64,000 nucleotides of DNA, taken from assembly GCA_900315565.1 (NCBI GenBank), contig OMZS01000009.1, positions 62,001-126,000 on the forward strand, written 5' to 3'. Below, in pieces: positions 1 through 8,223 of this stretch. The position numbers and the translations under genes were made by a program. Positions within the stretch are counted from its first letter, which is position 1, and every line of letters starts with the position of its first letter. This DNA comes from an uncultured Prevotellaceae bacterium. GTDB taxonomy: Bacteria > Bacteroidota > Bacteroidia > Bacteroidales > Bacteroidaceae. The notes under the pieces are model-generated. The model saw only the letters and a program-made list of their open reading frames with translations, did no database searches and had not been told where the DNA came from.

Positions 1-269
1 TTCAGTTCGGCCTGCTTACAAAGGCCAAGGCTAAGGGTAAATATGGAAATATTGAGGAGGATATTGACATTAAGGACCAAATGAAGAGTCTCGACCTCTC
101 TATTCCTGTAGGCGTAAGCTATGAAATCAACAACAGCTTCACCATTGATGCCCGTTACAACTTCGGCCTGTCGAAAATTGCTAAAGACGACGACCATCAC
201 TACGACTACACTGCCAAGGCCTACAACAGCGTGTTCATGCTGACGCTTGGTTACAAGTTCGACATGTAA
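1..269 (+). CDS. Outer-membrane beta-barrel protein, C-terminal part
   Basis: The reading frame is open from the first base (frame 3) and ends at 269, so the gene begins outside the window. The visible 88 residues alternate polar and hydrophobic positions as in membrane beta strands ('LDLSIPVGVSYEI', 'FTIDARYNFGLS') and end with 'MLTLGYKFDM', a terminal strand with an aromatic residue near the C-terminus. This fits the porin-like family of small Bacteroidetes barrels, to which the gene at 59663-60271 also appears to belong. Role and ligand cannot be told. A strong terminator follows at 337-375. Confidence 0.7.
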   Translation, partial: QFGLLTKAKAKGKYGNIEEDIDIKDQMKSLDLSIPVGVSYEINNSFTIDARYNFGLSKIAKDDDHHYDYTAKAYNSVFMLTLGYKFDM

Positions 270-336
270 ACCAACTAAAAAATCAGCACAAATACACGAA
301 AGTGTGCCAATTGTGATTAAAATTTTGTTAACAAAG

Positions 337-375
337 CCTATATCTTGCAAAATTTTGCAAGGTATAGGTTTTTTT
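337..375 (+). terminator. Rho-independent terminator of the upstream barrel gene
   Basis: Two 16-base arms (337-352 and 353-368) are complementary except for one G-T pair, and are followed by a run of seven T (369-375). It separates the barrel gene from the str operon. Confidence 0.85.
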
Positions 376-411
376 GTAGCCATATAATTAGGTAATTCGG
401 GGAATTGTTTG

Positions 412-419
412 TACCTTTG
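412..419 (+). promoter_or_regulatory. Promoter -7 element of the rpsL operon
   Basis: TACCTTTG matches the Bacteroidetes -7 consensus TAnnTTTG exactly. No clear TTTG lies 19-21 bp upstream. Transcription would start near 425, leaving a leader of about 80 nt with a small hairpin (GCCC near 422 pairing with GGGC near 440). Confidence 0.6.
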
Positions 420-503
420 CAGCCCAAAAGCGTCTTTATGGGCGTAATGTAACCGTTTGATTATAAATACAATAATATATAAACAATAAAAAATTAAAAA
501 ATT

Positions 504-887
504 ATGCCTACAATTTCACAATTGGTAAGAAAAGGCAGAAAGGAATTGGTAGATAAGAGCAAATCGCCTGCTCTGGACTCATGTCCCCAGCGCCGTGGCG
601 TTTGTGTTCGTGTCTATACCACAACCCCGAAGAAGCCTAATTCGGCAATGCGTAAAGTTGCCCGTGTTCGTTTGACAAACCAGAAAGAGGTAAACTCTTA
701 CATTCCCGGCGAGGGACACAACCTGCAGGAGCACAGCATCGTGCTGGTGCGTGGCGGTCGTGTGAAAGACCTTCCCGGTGTGCGCTATCACATCGTGCGC
801 GGTACACTCGATACCGCCGGCGTGGCCAACCGCACACAGCGCCGCTCAAAGTATGGTGCCAAGCGTCCTAAGGCAGCCAAGAAGTAA
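504..887 (+). CDS. rpsL: 30S ribosomal protein S12
   Basis: Decoding-centre protein of the small subunit, 127 residues, close to the family length. The loop '[13 protein letters not shown]' (residues 39-51) carries the lysine where streptomycin resistance changes arise, here the sensitive-type Lys43. The second conserved loop '[14 protein letters not shown]' carries the Asp that is methylthiolated in other bacteria. Start ATG at 504 fits the canonical N-terminus '[12 protein letters not shown]'. It is the first gene of the str operon, but a terminator-like hairpin follows it at once (904-952). Confidence 0.98.
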   Translation: MPTISQLVRKGRKELVDKSKSPALDSCPQRRGVCVRVYTTTPKKPNSAMRKVARVRLTNQKEVNSYIPGEGHNLQEHSIVLVRGGRVKDLPGVRYHIVRGTLDTAGVANRTQRRSKYGAKRPKAAKK

Positions 888-903
888 GCTGAAAAAAGGA
901 CAC

Positions 904-952
904 AAGACTGACGGCTCACATCCGGAGATGGCAATGAGCCGTGAGTCTTTTT
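904..952 (+). terminator. Intrinsic terminator or attenuator between rpsL and rpsG
   Basis: Arms 904-918 and 935-949 pair over 15 bp with a single mismatch, and a five-T run overlaps the 3' end (948-952). The 208 bp gap before rpsG is long for this operon. A further small hairpin (GCCC..GGGC, 1023-1036) lies closer to rpsG. Partial termination here would set different levels of S12 and S7. Confidence 0.65.
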
Positions 953-1095
953 AAAAGACAAACAAAAAATCACTTTTTTATTCACAGTTTTGCTGGAGAA
1001 ATGTTATAAAGGTTGAGTAAATGCCCGAGTGTGGGCGTTGAAGACACAGAAAAAACAGCCCCATGCAGAATTAAAAACAATTTTCTAATTTAAAA

Positions 1096-1572
1096 ATGAG
1101 AAAAGCAAAACCCAAGAAGCGTGTGATCTTGCCAGATCCCGTTTACAACGACAAGAAGGTGTCGAAGTTTGTGAATCATCTGATGTACGACGGAAAGAAA
1201 AACACCGCCTACGAGATTTTCTACAAAGCATTGGATACTGTAAAGGAGAAGATGAAGAACGAAGAGAAGTCGGCTCTCGAAATTTGGAAGCAGGCCCTCG
1301 ACAACATCACTCCGCTGGTGGAGGTGAAGAGCCGCCGCATTGGTGGTGCCACATTCCAGGTACCTACCGAAATCCGTCCCGACCGTAAGGAAAGTGTTTC
1401 GATGAAGAACATGATCAACTACGCCCGCAAGCGTGGTGGTAAGGGTATGAGCGACAAACTCGCTGCTGAAATCATGGACGCTTACAACAACCAGGGTGGT
1501 GCCTTCAAGCGTAAGGAAGACATGCACCGCATGGCCGAGGCAAACCGTGCATTTGCTCACTTCAGATTCTAA
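1096..1572 (+). CDS. rpsG: 30S ribosomal protein S7
   Basis: Primary 16S rRNA-binding protein that nucleates assembly of the 30S head; 158 residues. The signature '[16 protein letters not shown]' lies in the middle and the C-terminus '[11 protein letters not shown]' is typical of the short bacterial form. Start ATG at 1096 gives 'MRKAKPKKR', as expected. It is separated from rpsL by a hairpin-rich gap but lies only 59 bp before fusA, so S7 and EF-G are probably cotranscribed. Confidence 0.98.
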   Translation: MRKAKPKKRVILPDPVYNDKKVSKFVNHLMYDGKKNTAYEIFYKALDTVKEKMKNEEKSALEIWKQALDNITPLVEVKSRRIGGATFQVPTEIRPDRKESVSMKNMINYARKRGGKGMSDKLAAEIMDAYNNQGGAFKRKEDMHRMAEANRAFAHFRF

Positions 1573-1631
1573 TTTTGGAATTATTAAGGATAACAAATAG
1601 CTATTAAGGTAAAAAACAGAGATTTGAAACA

Positions 1632-3758
1632 ATGGCAAAGCACGATTTAAAACTGACTCGCAACATCGGTATCATGGCTCACATCGATGCCGGTAAAACC
1701 ACCACTTCTGAACGCATCCTGTTCTACACAGGAAAGACCCACAAAATAGGTGAGGTTCACGACGGTGCCGCCACCATGGACTGGATGGCACAGGAGCAAG
1801 AGCGTGGTATTACTATCACCTCGGCTGCCACCACCTGTAACTGGGACTGGAACGGACAGAAGTATAAAATCAACCTCATCGACACTCCGGGACACGTTGA
1901 CTTCACCGCCGAGGTGGAGCGTTCGCTGCGTGTGCTCGACGGTGCTGTAGCCACCTATTCGGCTGCCGATGGCGTTCAGCCTCAGTCGGAAACCGTATGG
2001 CGCCAGGCCGACAAGTACAACGTTCCCCGCATTGGATATGTGAACAAGATGGACCGTTCGGGTGCCGATTTCTTTGAAACCGTGCAGCAGATGCGCGACA
2101 TCCTGGGTGCCAACCCCGTAGTAATTCAGGTGCCTATCGGTGCCGAGGAGCACTTCAAAGGACTGGTTGACCTCATCACGATGAAAGCCATTCTGTGGCA
2201 CGACGAGACCATGGGTGCCGAGTACGACATTGAGGAGATTCCCGCCGACCTCGTTGACGAGTGCAACGAGTGGCGCGAGAAACTGCTCGAAGCCGCTGCC
2301 GAGTACGATGAGTCGCTGATGGAGAAATTCTTCGACGATCCCGACTCTATCACCAAGGAGGAGATTATTGCCGCCATCCGCAAGGGCACCATTTCCATGG
2401 CTTGCACACCTATGCTGTGCGGTTCGTCGTACAAAAACAAGGGTGTGCAGCCCCTGCTCGACTATGTGTGCGCTTTCCTTCCCTCGCCCGTTGACACCGA
2501 GGCCGTGATGGGTACCAACCCCGACACCGATGCCGAAGAGGGACGCAAGCCCAGCGAGGAAGAGCCCACTGCAGCCCTGGCATTCAAGATTGCCACCGAT
2601 CCTTATATGGGCCGTCTGGTGTTCTTCCGTGTCTATTCGGGTAGCGTGAAGGCCGGCTCTTACGTCTATAACCCCCGTTCGGGTAAGAAAGAGCGCATCA
2701 GCCGTCTGTTCCAGATGAACTCAAACAAGGAAATCCCCATGGAGTCGATCGACGCTGGCGACATTGGCGCAGGCGTAGGCTTCAAGGACATCCGCACCGG
2801 TGACACTCTCTGCGACGAGAATGCTCCCATCGTGCTCGAGTCGATGACCTTCCCCGACACCGTGATTTCTATCGCCGTTGAGCCGAAGAGCCAGGCCGAC
2901 ATCGCCAAACTCGACAACGGACTGGCCAAGCTGGCCGAGGAAGACCCCACCTTCACCGTGCATACCGACGAGCAGAGCGGACAGACCGTTATCTCGGGTA
3001 TGGGTGAGCTGCACTTGGATATCATCATCGACCGTCTGAAGCGCGAATTCAAGGTGGAGTGCAACCAGGGCAAGCCCCAGGTGAACTACAAGGAGGCCAT
3101 CACCAAGACCGTCAACCTGCGCGAAGTTTATAAGAAGCAGTCGGGTGGTCGCGGTAAGTTTGCCGACATCATTGTGAACATCGGTCCGGTTGACGACGAC
3201 TGGAACGCCAAGGAGAACGGCGGACTGCAGTTCGTGAACGAGGTGAAGGGTGGTAATGTGCCCAAGGAGTTTATTCCTGCCGTACAGAAAGGTTTCGAAG
3301 AGGCCATGAAGTCTGGTATCCTGGGTGGCTATCCCCTCGACACACTGAAGGTGACCCTGCTCGACGGTTCGTTCCACCCCGTTGACTCCGACCAGCTCTC
3401 GTTCGAACTGGCTGCCCGCAACGCCTACAAGAACGCATGTTCTAAGGCAGGTCCCGTGCTGATGGAGCCCATCATGAAACTCGAGGTCATCACTCCCGAG
3501 GAGAACATGGGTGACGTGATTGGCGACCTGAACAAGCGTCGTGGACAGGTAGAGGGCATGGACGAGGCCCGCAGCGGTGGCCGTGTCATCAAGGCCATGG
3601 TTCCCCTGTCGGAGATGTTCGGCTATGTTACCGCCCTGCGCACCATCACTTCGGGCCGTGCTACCAGCTCTATGGAGTACGACCACCACTCACCACTCAG
3701 CAGCTCTATTGCCAAGACGGTGCTTGAGGAAGTGAAAGGCCGCGTGGACCTGGTGTAA
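1632..3758 (+). CDS. fusA: Elongation factor G
   Basis: GTPase that drives ribosomal translocation; 708 residues, full length. G1 is 'AHIDAGKT' (residues 16-23), G3 'DTPGH' begins near residue 84 and G4 'NKMD' near 138, so the GTPase site is intact. Domains II-V follow, including '[19 protein letters not shown]' of domain V. This is the canonical operon-encoded EF-G rather than the divergent second EF-G described in Bacteroides. tuf does not follow; rpsJ does. A hairpin without a T-run lies in the gap to rpsJ (3776-3786 pairing with 3803-3813). Confidence 0.98.
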   Translation: MAKHDLKLTRNIGIMAHIDAGKTTTSERILFYTGKTHKIGEVHDGAATMDWMAQEQERGITITSAATTCNWDWNGQKYKINLIDTPGHVDFTAEVERSLRVLDGAVATYSAADGVQPQSETVWRQADKYNVPRIGYVNKMDRSGADFFETVQQMRDILGANPVVIQVPIGAEEHFKGLVDLITMKAILWHDETMGAEYDIEEIPADLVDECNEWREKLLEAAAEYDESLMEKFFDDPDSITKEEIIAAIRKGTISMACTPMLCGSSYKNKGVQPLLDYVCAFLPSPVDTEAVMGTNPDTDAEEGRKPSEEEPTAALAFKIATDPYMGRLVFFRVYSGSVKAGSYVYNPRSGKKERISRLFQMNSNKEIPMESIDAGDIGAGVGFKDIRTGDTLCDENAPIVLESMTFPDTVISIAVEPKSQADIAKLDNGLAKLAEEDPTFTVHTDEQSGQTVISGMGELHLDIIIDRLKREFKVECNQGKPQVNYKEAITKTVNLREVYKKQSGGRGKFADIIVNIGPVDDDWNAKENGGLQFVNEVKGGNVPKEFIPAVQKGFEEAMKSGILGGYPLDTLKVTLLDGSFHPVDSDQLSFELAARNAYKNACSKAGPVLMEPIMKLEVITPEENMGDVIGDLNKRRGQVEGMDEARSGGRVIKAMVPLSEMFGYVTALRTITSGRATSSMEYDHHSPLSSSIAKTVLEEVKGRVDLV

Positions 3759-3862
3759 TCAATTGACAATTGAGGGGAGTGCCGTTGAGCAAATGACTCT
3801 TTAGCGGCACTCCTTACAAAAATAATAGTAAATAGTATATTTTTAAATTGTAAAATTAAAAC

Positions 3863-4168
3863 ATGAGTCAGAAAATCAGAATCAAGCTGAAGAGTTACGA
3901 CCACAAATTGGTTGACAAGTCAGCAGAGAAAATTGTGAAGGCCGTCAAGGCCACAGGTGCTATCGTGAGCGGACCGATTCCCCTGCCCACCCACAAGCGC
4001 ATCTACACCGTGAACCGTAGTACATTCGTCAACAAGAAGGCACGCGAACAGTTCCAGCTGTCCGACTACAAGCGCCTGATTGACATTTACAGCTCAACCG
4101 CCAAGACAGTCGATGCACTGATGAAGCTCGAACTTCCCAGCGGTGTTGAGGTTGAAATCAAGGTATAG
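3863..4168 (+). CDS. rpsJ: 30S ribosomal protein S10
   Basis: Small-subunit head protein, also the NusB partner (NusE) in antitermination; 101 residues. The conserved stretch '[18 protein letters not shown]' and 'KKAREQFQL' identify it. In most Bacteroidetes rplC follows directly; here a strong terminator begins 23 bp after the stop and rplC is 11.4 kb away. Confidence 0.98.
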   Translation: MSQKIRIKLKSYDHKLVDKSAEKIVKAVKATGAIVSGPIPLPTHKRIYTVNRSTFVNKKAREQFQLSDYKRLIDIYSSTAKTVDALMKLELPSGVEVEIKV

Positions 4169-4190
4169 TATCATTTGTTTATGCCAAGCA

Positions 4191-4233
4191 AAAGCGGCGT
4201 GTCTGGTTGTTACCGGACATGCCGCTTTTTTTT
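4191..4233 (+). terminator. Strong terminator closing the str operon after rpsJ
   Basis: Arms 4191-4207 and 4212-4228 form a long GC-rich stem around a four-base loop, and a run of eight T follows (4226-4233). It separates S10 from the downstream ribosomal cluster. Confidence 0.9.
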
Positions 4234-4236
4234 CTC

Positions 4237-4360
4237 AACTTTTGCAGGTAAAGTAAACAAGGAGTTCAAGGAGTTCAAGGAGTTCAAGGAGTTTCAAAGA
4301 GTTACAAAGAGTTACAAAGAGTTACAAAGAGTTTCAAGGAGTACAAGGAGTCCAAGACAA
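4237..4360. repeat. Degenerate 9 bp tandem repeat with a shared 30 bp head
   Basis: About ten units of the type CAAGGAGTT / CAAAGAGTT run from 4258 to about 4350. They are preceded by a 30 bp head (4237-4266, beginning AACTTTTGCAGG). The same head, 28 of 30 bases identical, lies in reverse orientation at 12676-12705, and its last 16 bases recur exactly at 15126-15141. A short frame can be read through the repeat but shows no sign of coding. Confidence 0.85.
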
Positions 4361-4418
4361 CAGACCTGCTGATGGGTGTTGATGTTAAGCTGGGTGAACA
4401 ACTATTTAAAGAGTTTAA

Positions 4419-4464
4419 GCGGAGCACACAACTACAAAAAATAGTTGCGCGCTCCGCATTTTTT
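4419..4464 (+). terminator. Hairpin with T-run upstream of the blaI-like gene (terminator or operator)
   Basis: Arms 4419-4434 and 4442-4457 pair over 16 bp with two mismatches and are followed by six T (4459-4464). The right arm contains the TTG of the promoter at 4445-4475, so the dyad could act as a terminator for upstream transcription, as an operator for the BlaI-type repressor, or both. Confidence 0.55.
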
Positions 4465-4475
4465 AGTTACTTTTG
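4445..4475 (+). promoter_or_regulatory. Promoter of the blaI-like/M56 operon
   Basis: TTG at 4445-4447, 20 bp spacer, and TACTTTTG at 4468-4475 match the Bacteroidetes -33/-7 pattern. The start site would be near 4482, giving a leader of about 45 nt before the ATG at 4526. Confidence 0.7.
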
Positions 4476-4525
4476 TTCCCAGATACTGAAAACGTCGTTG
4501 ATGTTTAACAAAGAAAGAGAAGAAA

Positions 4526-4900
4526 ATGAAAAAACTAACAAATAAAGAGCGTGAAGCGATGGAACTGTTTTGGCAACATGGCCCCATGTTTGTCAGGGAG
4601 TTGCTCGAACACTACGCAGAGCCGCGCCCTCACTTCAACACGCTGTCAACCATTGTCCGCCGTCTTGAGCATGAGGGCTATGTCGGCCATAAGCAGTATG
4701 GCTCCACCTACCAATATCATGCCCTCATCTCAGAACAGGACTATGCGAAGAAAAACATCTTCCGCCTGGTTGACGACTATATTGAGGACTCCTACAAAGG
4801 GCTGGTGTCAACATTCCTGAAGGAGGAAAAACTCTCCGTCGAAGAACTTCGCGAACTCATCTCCCAAGTCGAAGCCTACAAAGAATCAAAGCAACGATGA
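4526..4900 (+). CDS. BlaI/MecI/CopY-family transcriptional repressor
   Basis: Winged-helix repressor, 124 residues, the usual size. The N-terminal 'MKKLTNKEREAMELFWQHG' and the recognition segment 'NTLSTIVRRLEHEGYVGHK' match the family (compare '..TVyTLLkRLekKGlv..'), followed by a C-terminal dimerisation helix region. In this family the partner M56 membrane protease inactivates the repressor on signal. The ATGA overlap with the next gene (4897-4900) supports such a pair. The dyad at 4419-4457 over the promoter is the natural operator candidate. The inducer is unknown; nothing here points to beta-lactam. Confidence 0.88.
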   Translation: MKKLTNKEREAMELFWQHGPMFVRELLEHYAEPRPHFNTLSTIVRRLEHEGYVGHKQYGSTYQYHALISEQDYAKKNIFRLVDDYIEDSYKGLVSTFLKEEKLSVEELRELISQVEAYKESKQR

Positions 4901-6651
4901 CGCTGTTTCTCACCTACGAACTGAAAGTGGCTTTGCTGATTGCCGTGTTCTACATCTTTTGGCGGCTGTTGCTAGCCAACGAGACTTGGCACCGGCTCAA
5001 CCGCATTGTGCTGCTATCCACGGCTGCGGCCTCGTTTGTGTTGCCTGTCTGTGTGATTACCATTCACCACACGGTTGAACTCATGCCAGCGGCAGACGCG
5101 TCAACTTGGCCGGCAGGCGGAATGCCAATGCCTGTTCCAGCTGAAACCGCCTCCACAACGGCAACCGCAGGGGCGGAGCAGCATTTTTACTGGCAGCTGC
5201 CACTAGCCATTATATATGTAATAGGTGTGGTGGTCGTGCTGCAGCGAATGCTAATGTCGCTATGGCGACTGCACAGAATGACAGTCGAAAGTGAGATTCA
5301 TACCTTGTCTGATGGCCATTGCTTGGTTGTCAGCGAGAAGGTTGACATACCTTTCAGTTGGTGGAACACAGTGTTTATGAATCACAACGACTATGAGGAG
5401 GGCACCTCTGCCCTGCTGACTCACGAACTGGAACACCTCCGGCAGCATCATTCCGCCGATGTTGTGCTGGTGGAACTGTTCACTGCCCTGCAATGGTTCA
5501 ACCCTGCCATGTGGATGCTCCGCGCCGACTTACGCACCATCCACGAGTATGAGGCCGACCAGCAGGTACTCTCTCACGGATTCAATGACATTCAGTATCT
5601 ACAACTATTAATCCGTAAGGCTGCTGGTCGGGGCGGGTACTCTCTGGCCAACGGCATCTCAAACAGTACCCTTAAAAAAAGAGTAACCATGATTATGAAA
5701 CCCAGATCAACCCGCAGCAGCATGTTGAAACTCCTTGCCCTCGTTCCCATCGTGGGCATCGGTCTCGCCCTCAATGCCAATACCGTCACCGACTATGTCT
5801 ATGACCAGCCCCAGAAGCAGCATCCCGTCAAAAAAGGCAAGAAGACAGGCGCCATCAATATGAACAGCCAAGACATCGAGGTTGTTGTAACCGAGAGTGT
5901 TCCTACAGAACAGGCCGCAAGACAACCACAAAAGGTGCGTGGCATTGTCAGAGACAAGGAGAAAGGCGAGCCTATTGTGGGAGCCATTATCAAGGTTGGC
6001 AATTCAAAGGCAGGAACCGTTACCGACCAGAACGGTGAGTTCTCCATCGATGTCAAGGAGGGTGATGTTGTCGTAGCGTCTTACGTAGGCTATAGTAGCG
6101 ATGCCATTGTCATCAAGGACTCACAGAACAAATATGCCTTCGTATTAGAGAAGGACGACAGCGATGTGGCAGAAAAGACCTATGATGTTGTAGAGCAGAT
6201 GCCTCAGTTCCCTGGAGGCCATGCCGCACTGCTGGAGTACCTGTCCAAGAATGTGAACTATCCGGAAAGCGCACATAAAAACGGAGTCCAGGGCCGCGTC
6301 ATTGCATCCTTCTTCGTGGAGAAGGACGGCCGCATCAGCCACGCCCATGTGGTGAGGTCTGTTGACCCGAGCTTGGATGCTGAGGCTCTGCGTGTTATTC
6401 ATTCCAAGCCCAATTGGGTTCCCGGCAGACAGAACGGAGAGCCTGTGCGGGTGAAATACACCATTCCCATCACGTTCAAGCTCGACGCTGCTGCGCCTGC
6501 GGAGGATTATGTTCTGGAGATTGACGGCAAGGTGGCCGATGACTCCGAGATAGCCAACATTCCTGCAGACGACATTGCCAGTATGGATGTGTTGCCTGCA
6601 CAGAACGGCCAGCCCAAGAAGATTGTCATTACCACCAAAAAGAAAAAGTAA
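4897..6651 (+). CDS. M56 (BlaR1-type) membrane metalloprotease with carboxypeptidase-like and TonB C-terminal domains
   Basis: 584 residues. Membrane segments: near 8-26 ('ALLIAVFYIFWRLLL'), 36-58, 105-125 and 270-290. The zinc protease site is 'HELEH' (176-180) with 'HEYEAD' (216-221) supplying the third ligand. The sensor region is not a penicillin-binding domain: after the last membrane segment comes a carboxypeptidase-regulatory-like beta domain ('VRGIVRDKEKGEPIVGA', about 345-420), then a TonB C-terminal-like domain ('MPQFPGGHAALLEYL' to 'VKYTIPITFKL', about 430-530) and a plug-like tail. This fusion is common in Bacteroidetes and probably links envelope sensing to cleavage of the coupled repressor; the stimulus is unknown. 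A terminator follows at 6674-6712. Confidence 0.87.
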   Translation: MTLFLTYELKVALLIAVFYIFWRLLLANETWHRLNRIVLLSTAAASFVLPVCVITIHHTVELMPAADASTWPAGGMPMPVPAETASTTATAGAEQHFYWQLPLAIIYVIGVVVVLQRMLMSLWRLHRMTVESEIHTLSDGHCLVVSEKVDIPFSWWNTVFMNHNDYEEGTSALLTHELEHLRQHHSADVVLVELFTALQWFNPAMWMLRADLRTIHEYEADQQVLSHGFNDIQYLQLLIRKAAGRGGYSLANGISNSTLKKRVTMIMKPRSTRSSMLKLLALVPIVGIGLALNANTVTDYVYDQPQKQHPVKKGKKTGAINMNSQDIEVVVTESVPTEQAARQPQKVRGIVRDKEKGEPIVGAIIKVGNSKAGTVTDQNGEFSIDVKEGDVVVASYVGYSSDAIVIKDSQNKYAFVLEKDDSDVAEKTYDVVEQMPQFPGGHAALLEYLSKNVNYPESAHKNGVQGRVIASFFVEKDGRISHAHVVRSVDPSLDAEALRVIHSKPNWVPGRQNGEPVRVKYTIPITFKLDAAAPAEDYVLEIDGKVADDSEIANIPADDIASMDVLPAQNGQPKKIVITTKKKK

Positions 6652-6673
6652 AGTCTCTCTCTCTCGTTTTTAT

Positions 6674-6712
6674 AAAAGCGGTGTGTCCACCAGCGGATGC
6701 ACCGCTTTTTTT
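6674..6712 (+). terminator. Terminator of the M56 operon
   Basis: Arms 6674-6683 and 6700-6709 form a ten-base stem (AAAAGCGGTG / CACCGCTTTT) with T continuing to 6712. Confidence 0.85.
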
Positions 6713-6822
6713 ATTGGATGAAGCAAAAAGCGTGCTGGTTTGTGTTTTTTAACATTTTCACGTGCAACTTTCAACTATTGCCCCGTTTTTATTTGCAGAA
6801 AGAGTTCCTAAAAAAAGAATCA

Positions 6823-8148
6823 ATGATGAAAACCACAAGTAAACTGTTAGGATGGGCCGTCGCGCTGAGTTGCGGGCTGATGTCTTGTTCCTCGTCAGAG
6901 GAAGTGAACGATGATTTGGGTGAAACTACGAAAGTGGTGAACATGCTGTCTGAGCCAATGCCGATAGAACTGACAAAGGAGCAGAAACAGTTTGCCTACG
7001 ACAACAACGGCTTTACGCTGAAGTTTCTGAAAGCGGTCAACGAAGTTGACAAGAGCGGCAAAAGCTTCATCTACTCGCCGCTGAGCATCACCTACGTGTT
7101 GGGCATGGTAAACGATGCCGCCACTGGACAGACTGAGCGTGAACTGGAGCAGACATTAGGTTTCCACGAAGGAGGTATTCTGGCCGTGAACGAATACTGC
7201 AAGAAACTGATTGAGGGCTTGCCGAAGGTGGACGAAAAGGTTACGCTGACCATTGCCAATGCCATTTTCCTAAACAATAAATACACGCTGAAGCCACAGT
7301 ACCAGCAGGACATGCAGACCTACTACGGTGCAAAGGCCGAGTCGCTCGACTTCTCCGCGCCGCAAACGCTCGACCAAATCAACGGCTGGTGCAACGAGAA
7401 GACCAGCGGCATGATTCCCACGATTCTTGACGATGTGAACCCGGAAATGCTGTCCTATCTGCTCAATGCCATCTACTTCAAGGCCGACTGGGCCTCGAAG
7501 TTCGACCAGAAGAACACCCGCACTGAGGCCTTCACCACCAACGGCGGCAAGAAACAATTGCCACTGATGCACCAGAACGTTCTCATCAGCTATCTGAAGA
7601 ACGACATCTATTCTGCCGTTGTCATGCCCTACAGCTCAGGTCTTTGGAACATGACCGTTTTGCTGCCTGAGGACGGCAAGACCGTTGACGACGTTATCAA
7701 CGAGGTGACGGGCAGCTACCTGCTGAATAATCATGGCTGGTGCGAAACAGGATTAAACACATTCCAAGCTTACGAGGTGGATTTGAAACTGCCACGCTTC
7801 GAAACAGACTCTGACACCGACCAGCTCAACACGGAGAAGGGGCTCATAGGACTCATGAAAAAGATGGGCATCACCTTGGCTTTTGACAACGTCAATGCAG
7901 AAATCCCAAATATGAGCATTCGGCCTGTGTATATCGACATCATGCGCCAGAAGGCCAAAATCAAGGTCAATGAGGACGGCTCTGAAGCTGCTGCCGTGAC
8001 CATTGGTGGTTTGATGCCAAATTCGGTGGATGCCCAGCCTTATAAATTCCCCAAGGCCACCTTCCATGCCAACCGCCCCTTCGTCTATGTCATCAGGGAA
8101 CAGTCCTCGGGCGTCATTCTCTTCGTCGGCAAATTCACAGGCGATTGA
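6823..8148 (+). CDS. Serpin-family protease inhibitor, lipoprotein
   Basis: 441 residues from ATG 6823. An upstream in-frame ATG at 6697 lies inside the terminator and is unlikely. The N-terminus is a lipoprotein signal with lipobox 'LMSC', followed by 'SSSEE', an acidic stretch of the kind that sends Bacteroidetes lipoproteins to the cell surface. The serpin fold is clear: 'FIYSPLSITYVLGMVNDAA' (helix B), and the C-terminal 'NRPFVYVIREQSSGVILFVG'. The hinge 'NEDGSEAAAVTIGG' has the small residues of inhibitory serpins, so loop insertion and suicide inhibition are expected. Alignment by eye puts the scissile bond in 'LMPNS'. The target could be a host or competitor protease, or one of the cell's own. 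Lone gene between terminator and a new promoter. Confidence 0.93.
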   Translation: MMKTTSKLLGWAVALSCGLMSCSSSEEVNDDLGETTKVVNMLSEPMPIELTKEQKQFAYDNNGFTLKFLKAVNEVDKSGKSFIYSPLSITYVLGMVNDAATGQTERELEQTLGFHEGGILAVNEYCKKLIEGLPKVDEKVTLTIANAIFLNNKYTLKPQYQQDMQTYYGAKAESLDFSAPQTLDQINGWCNEKTSGMIPTILDDVNPEMLSYLLNAIYFKADWASKFDQKNTRTEAFTTNGGKKQLPLMHQNVLISYLKNDIYSAVVMPYSSGLWNMTVLLPEDGKTVDDVINEVTGSYLLNNHGWCETGLNTFQAYEVDLKLPRFETDSDTDQLNTEKGLIGLMKKMGITLAFDNVNAEIPNMSIRPVYIDIMRQKAKIKVNEDGSEAAAVTIGGLMPNSVDAQPYKFPKATFHANRPFVYVIREQSSGVILFVGKFTGD

Positions 8149-8153
8149 TCGGT

Positions 8154-8172
8154 GCGTACTCATTGCGTACCG
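8154..8172 (+). promoter_or_regulatory. Direct-repeat motif GCGTAC-N5-GCGTACCG upstream of the secreted-protein/regulator pair
   Basis: GCGTAC occurs twice with an 11 bp period, about one helical turn. The same 19 bp architecture (G[CA]GTACnnnTTG[CA]GTACCG) recurs at 10553-10571. It lies about 30 bp upstream of a weak -7-like sequence (TTACTTTG near 8202-8209). It is a candidate operator, possibly for the regulator encoded at 9192. Confidence 0.45.
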
Positions 8173-8223
8173 AATGCTTTGGCCGTTTCGGTCAAAAGCG
8201 TTTACTTTGCAAATTGTATGCGA

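Noticed and set aside
2721-3689. Long minus-strand frame inside fusA
   Set aside because: Shadow of the EF-G codon pattern; no domain, no promoter or start context.
4237-4360. CAAGGAGTT arrays as a CRISPR or ribosome-binding array
   Set aside because: No spacers, unit too short. The GGAG resemblance to Shine-Dalgarno sites has no start codons at the right distance.
4175-4372. 65-codon frame through the terminator and 9 bp repeat after rpsJ
   Set aside because: It consists of the terminator stem and repetitive 'KEFKEFKEF' sequence; no sign of a real protein.
4897-6651. M56/BlaI pair as a beta-lactam resistance locus
   Set aside because: No penicillin-binding sensor domain and no beta-lactamase gene nearby.
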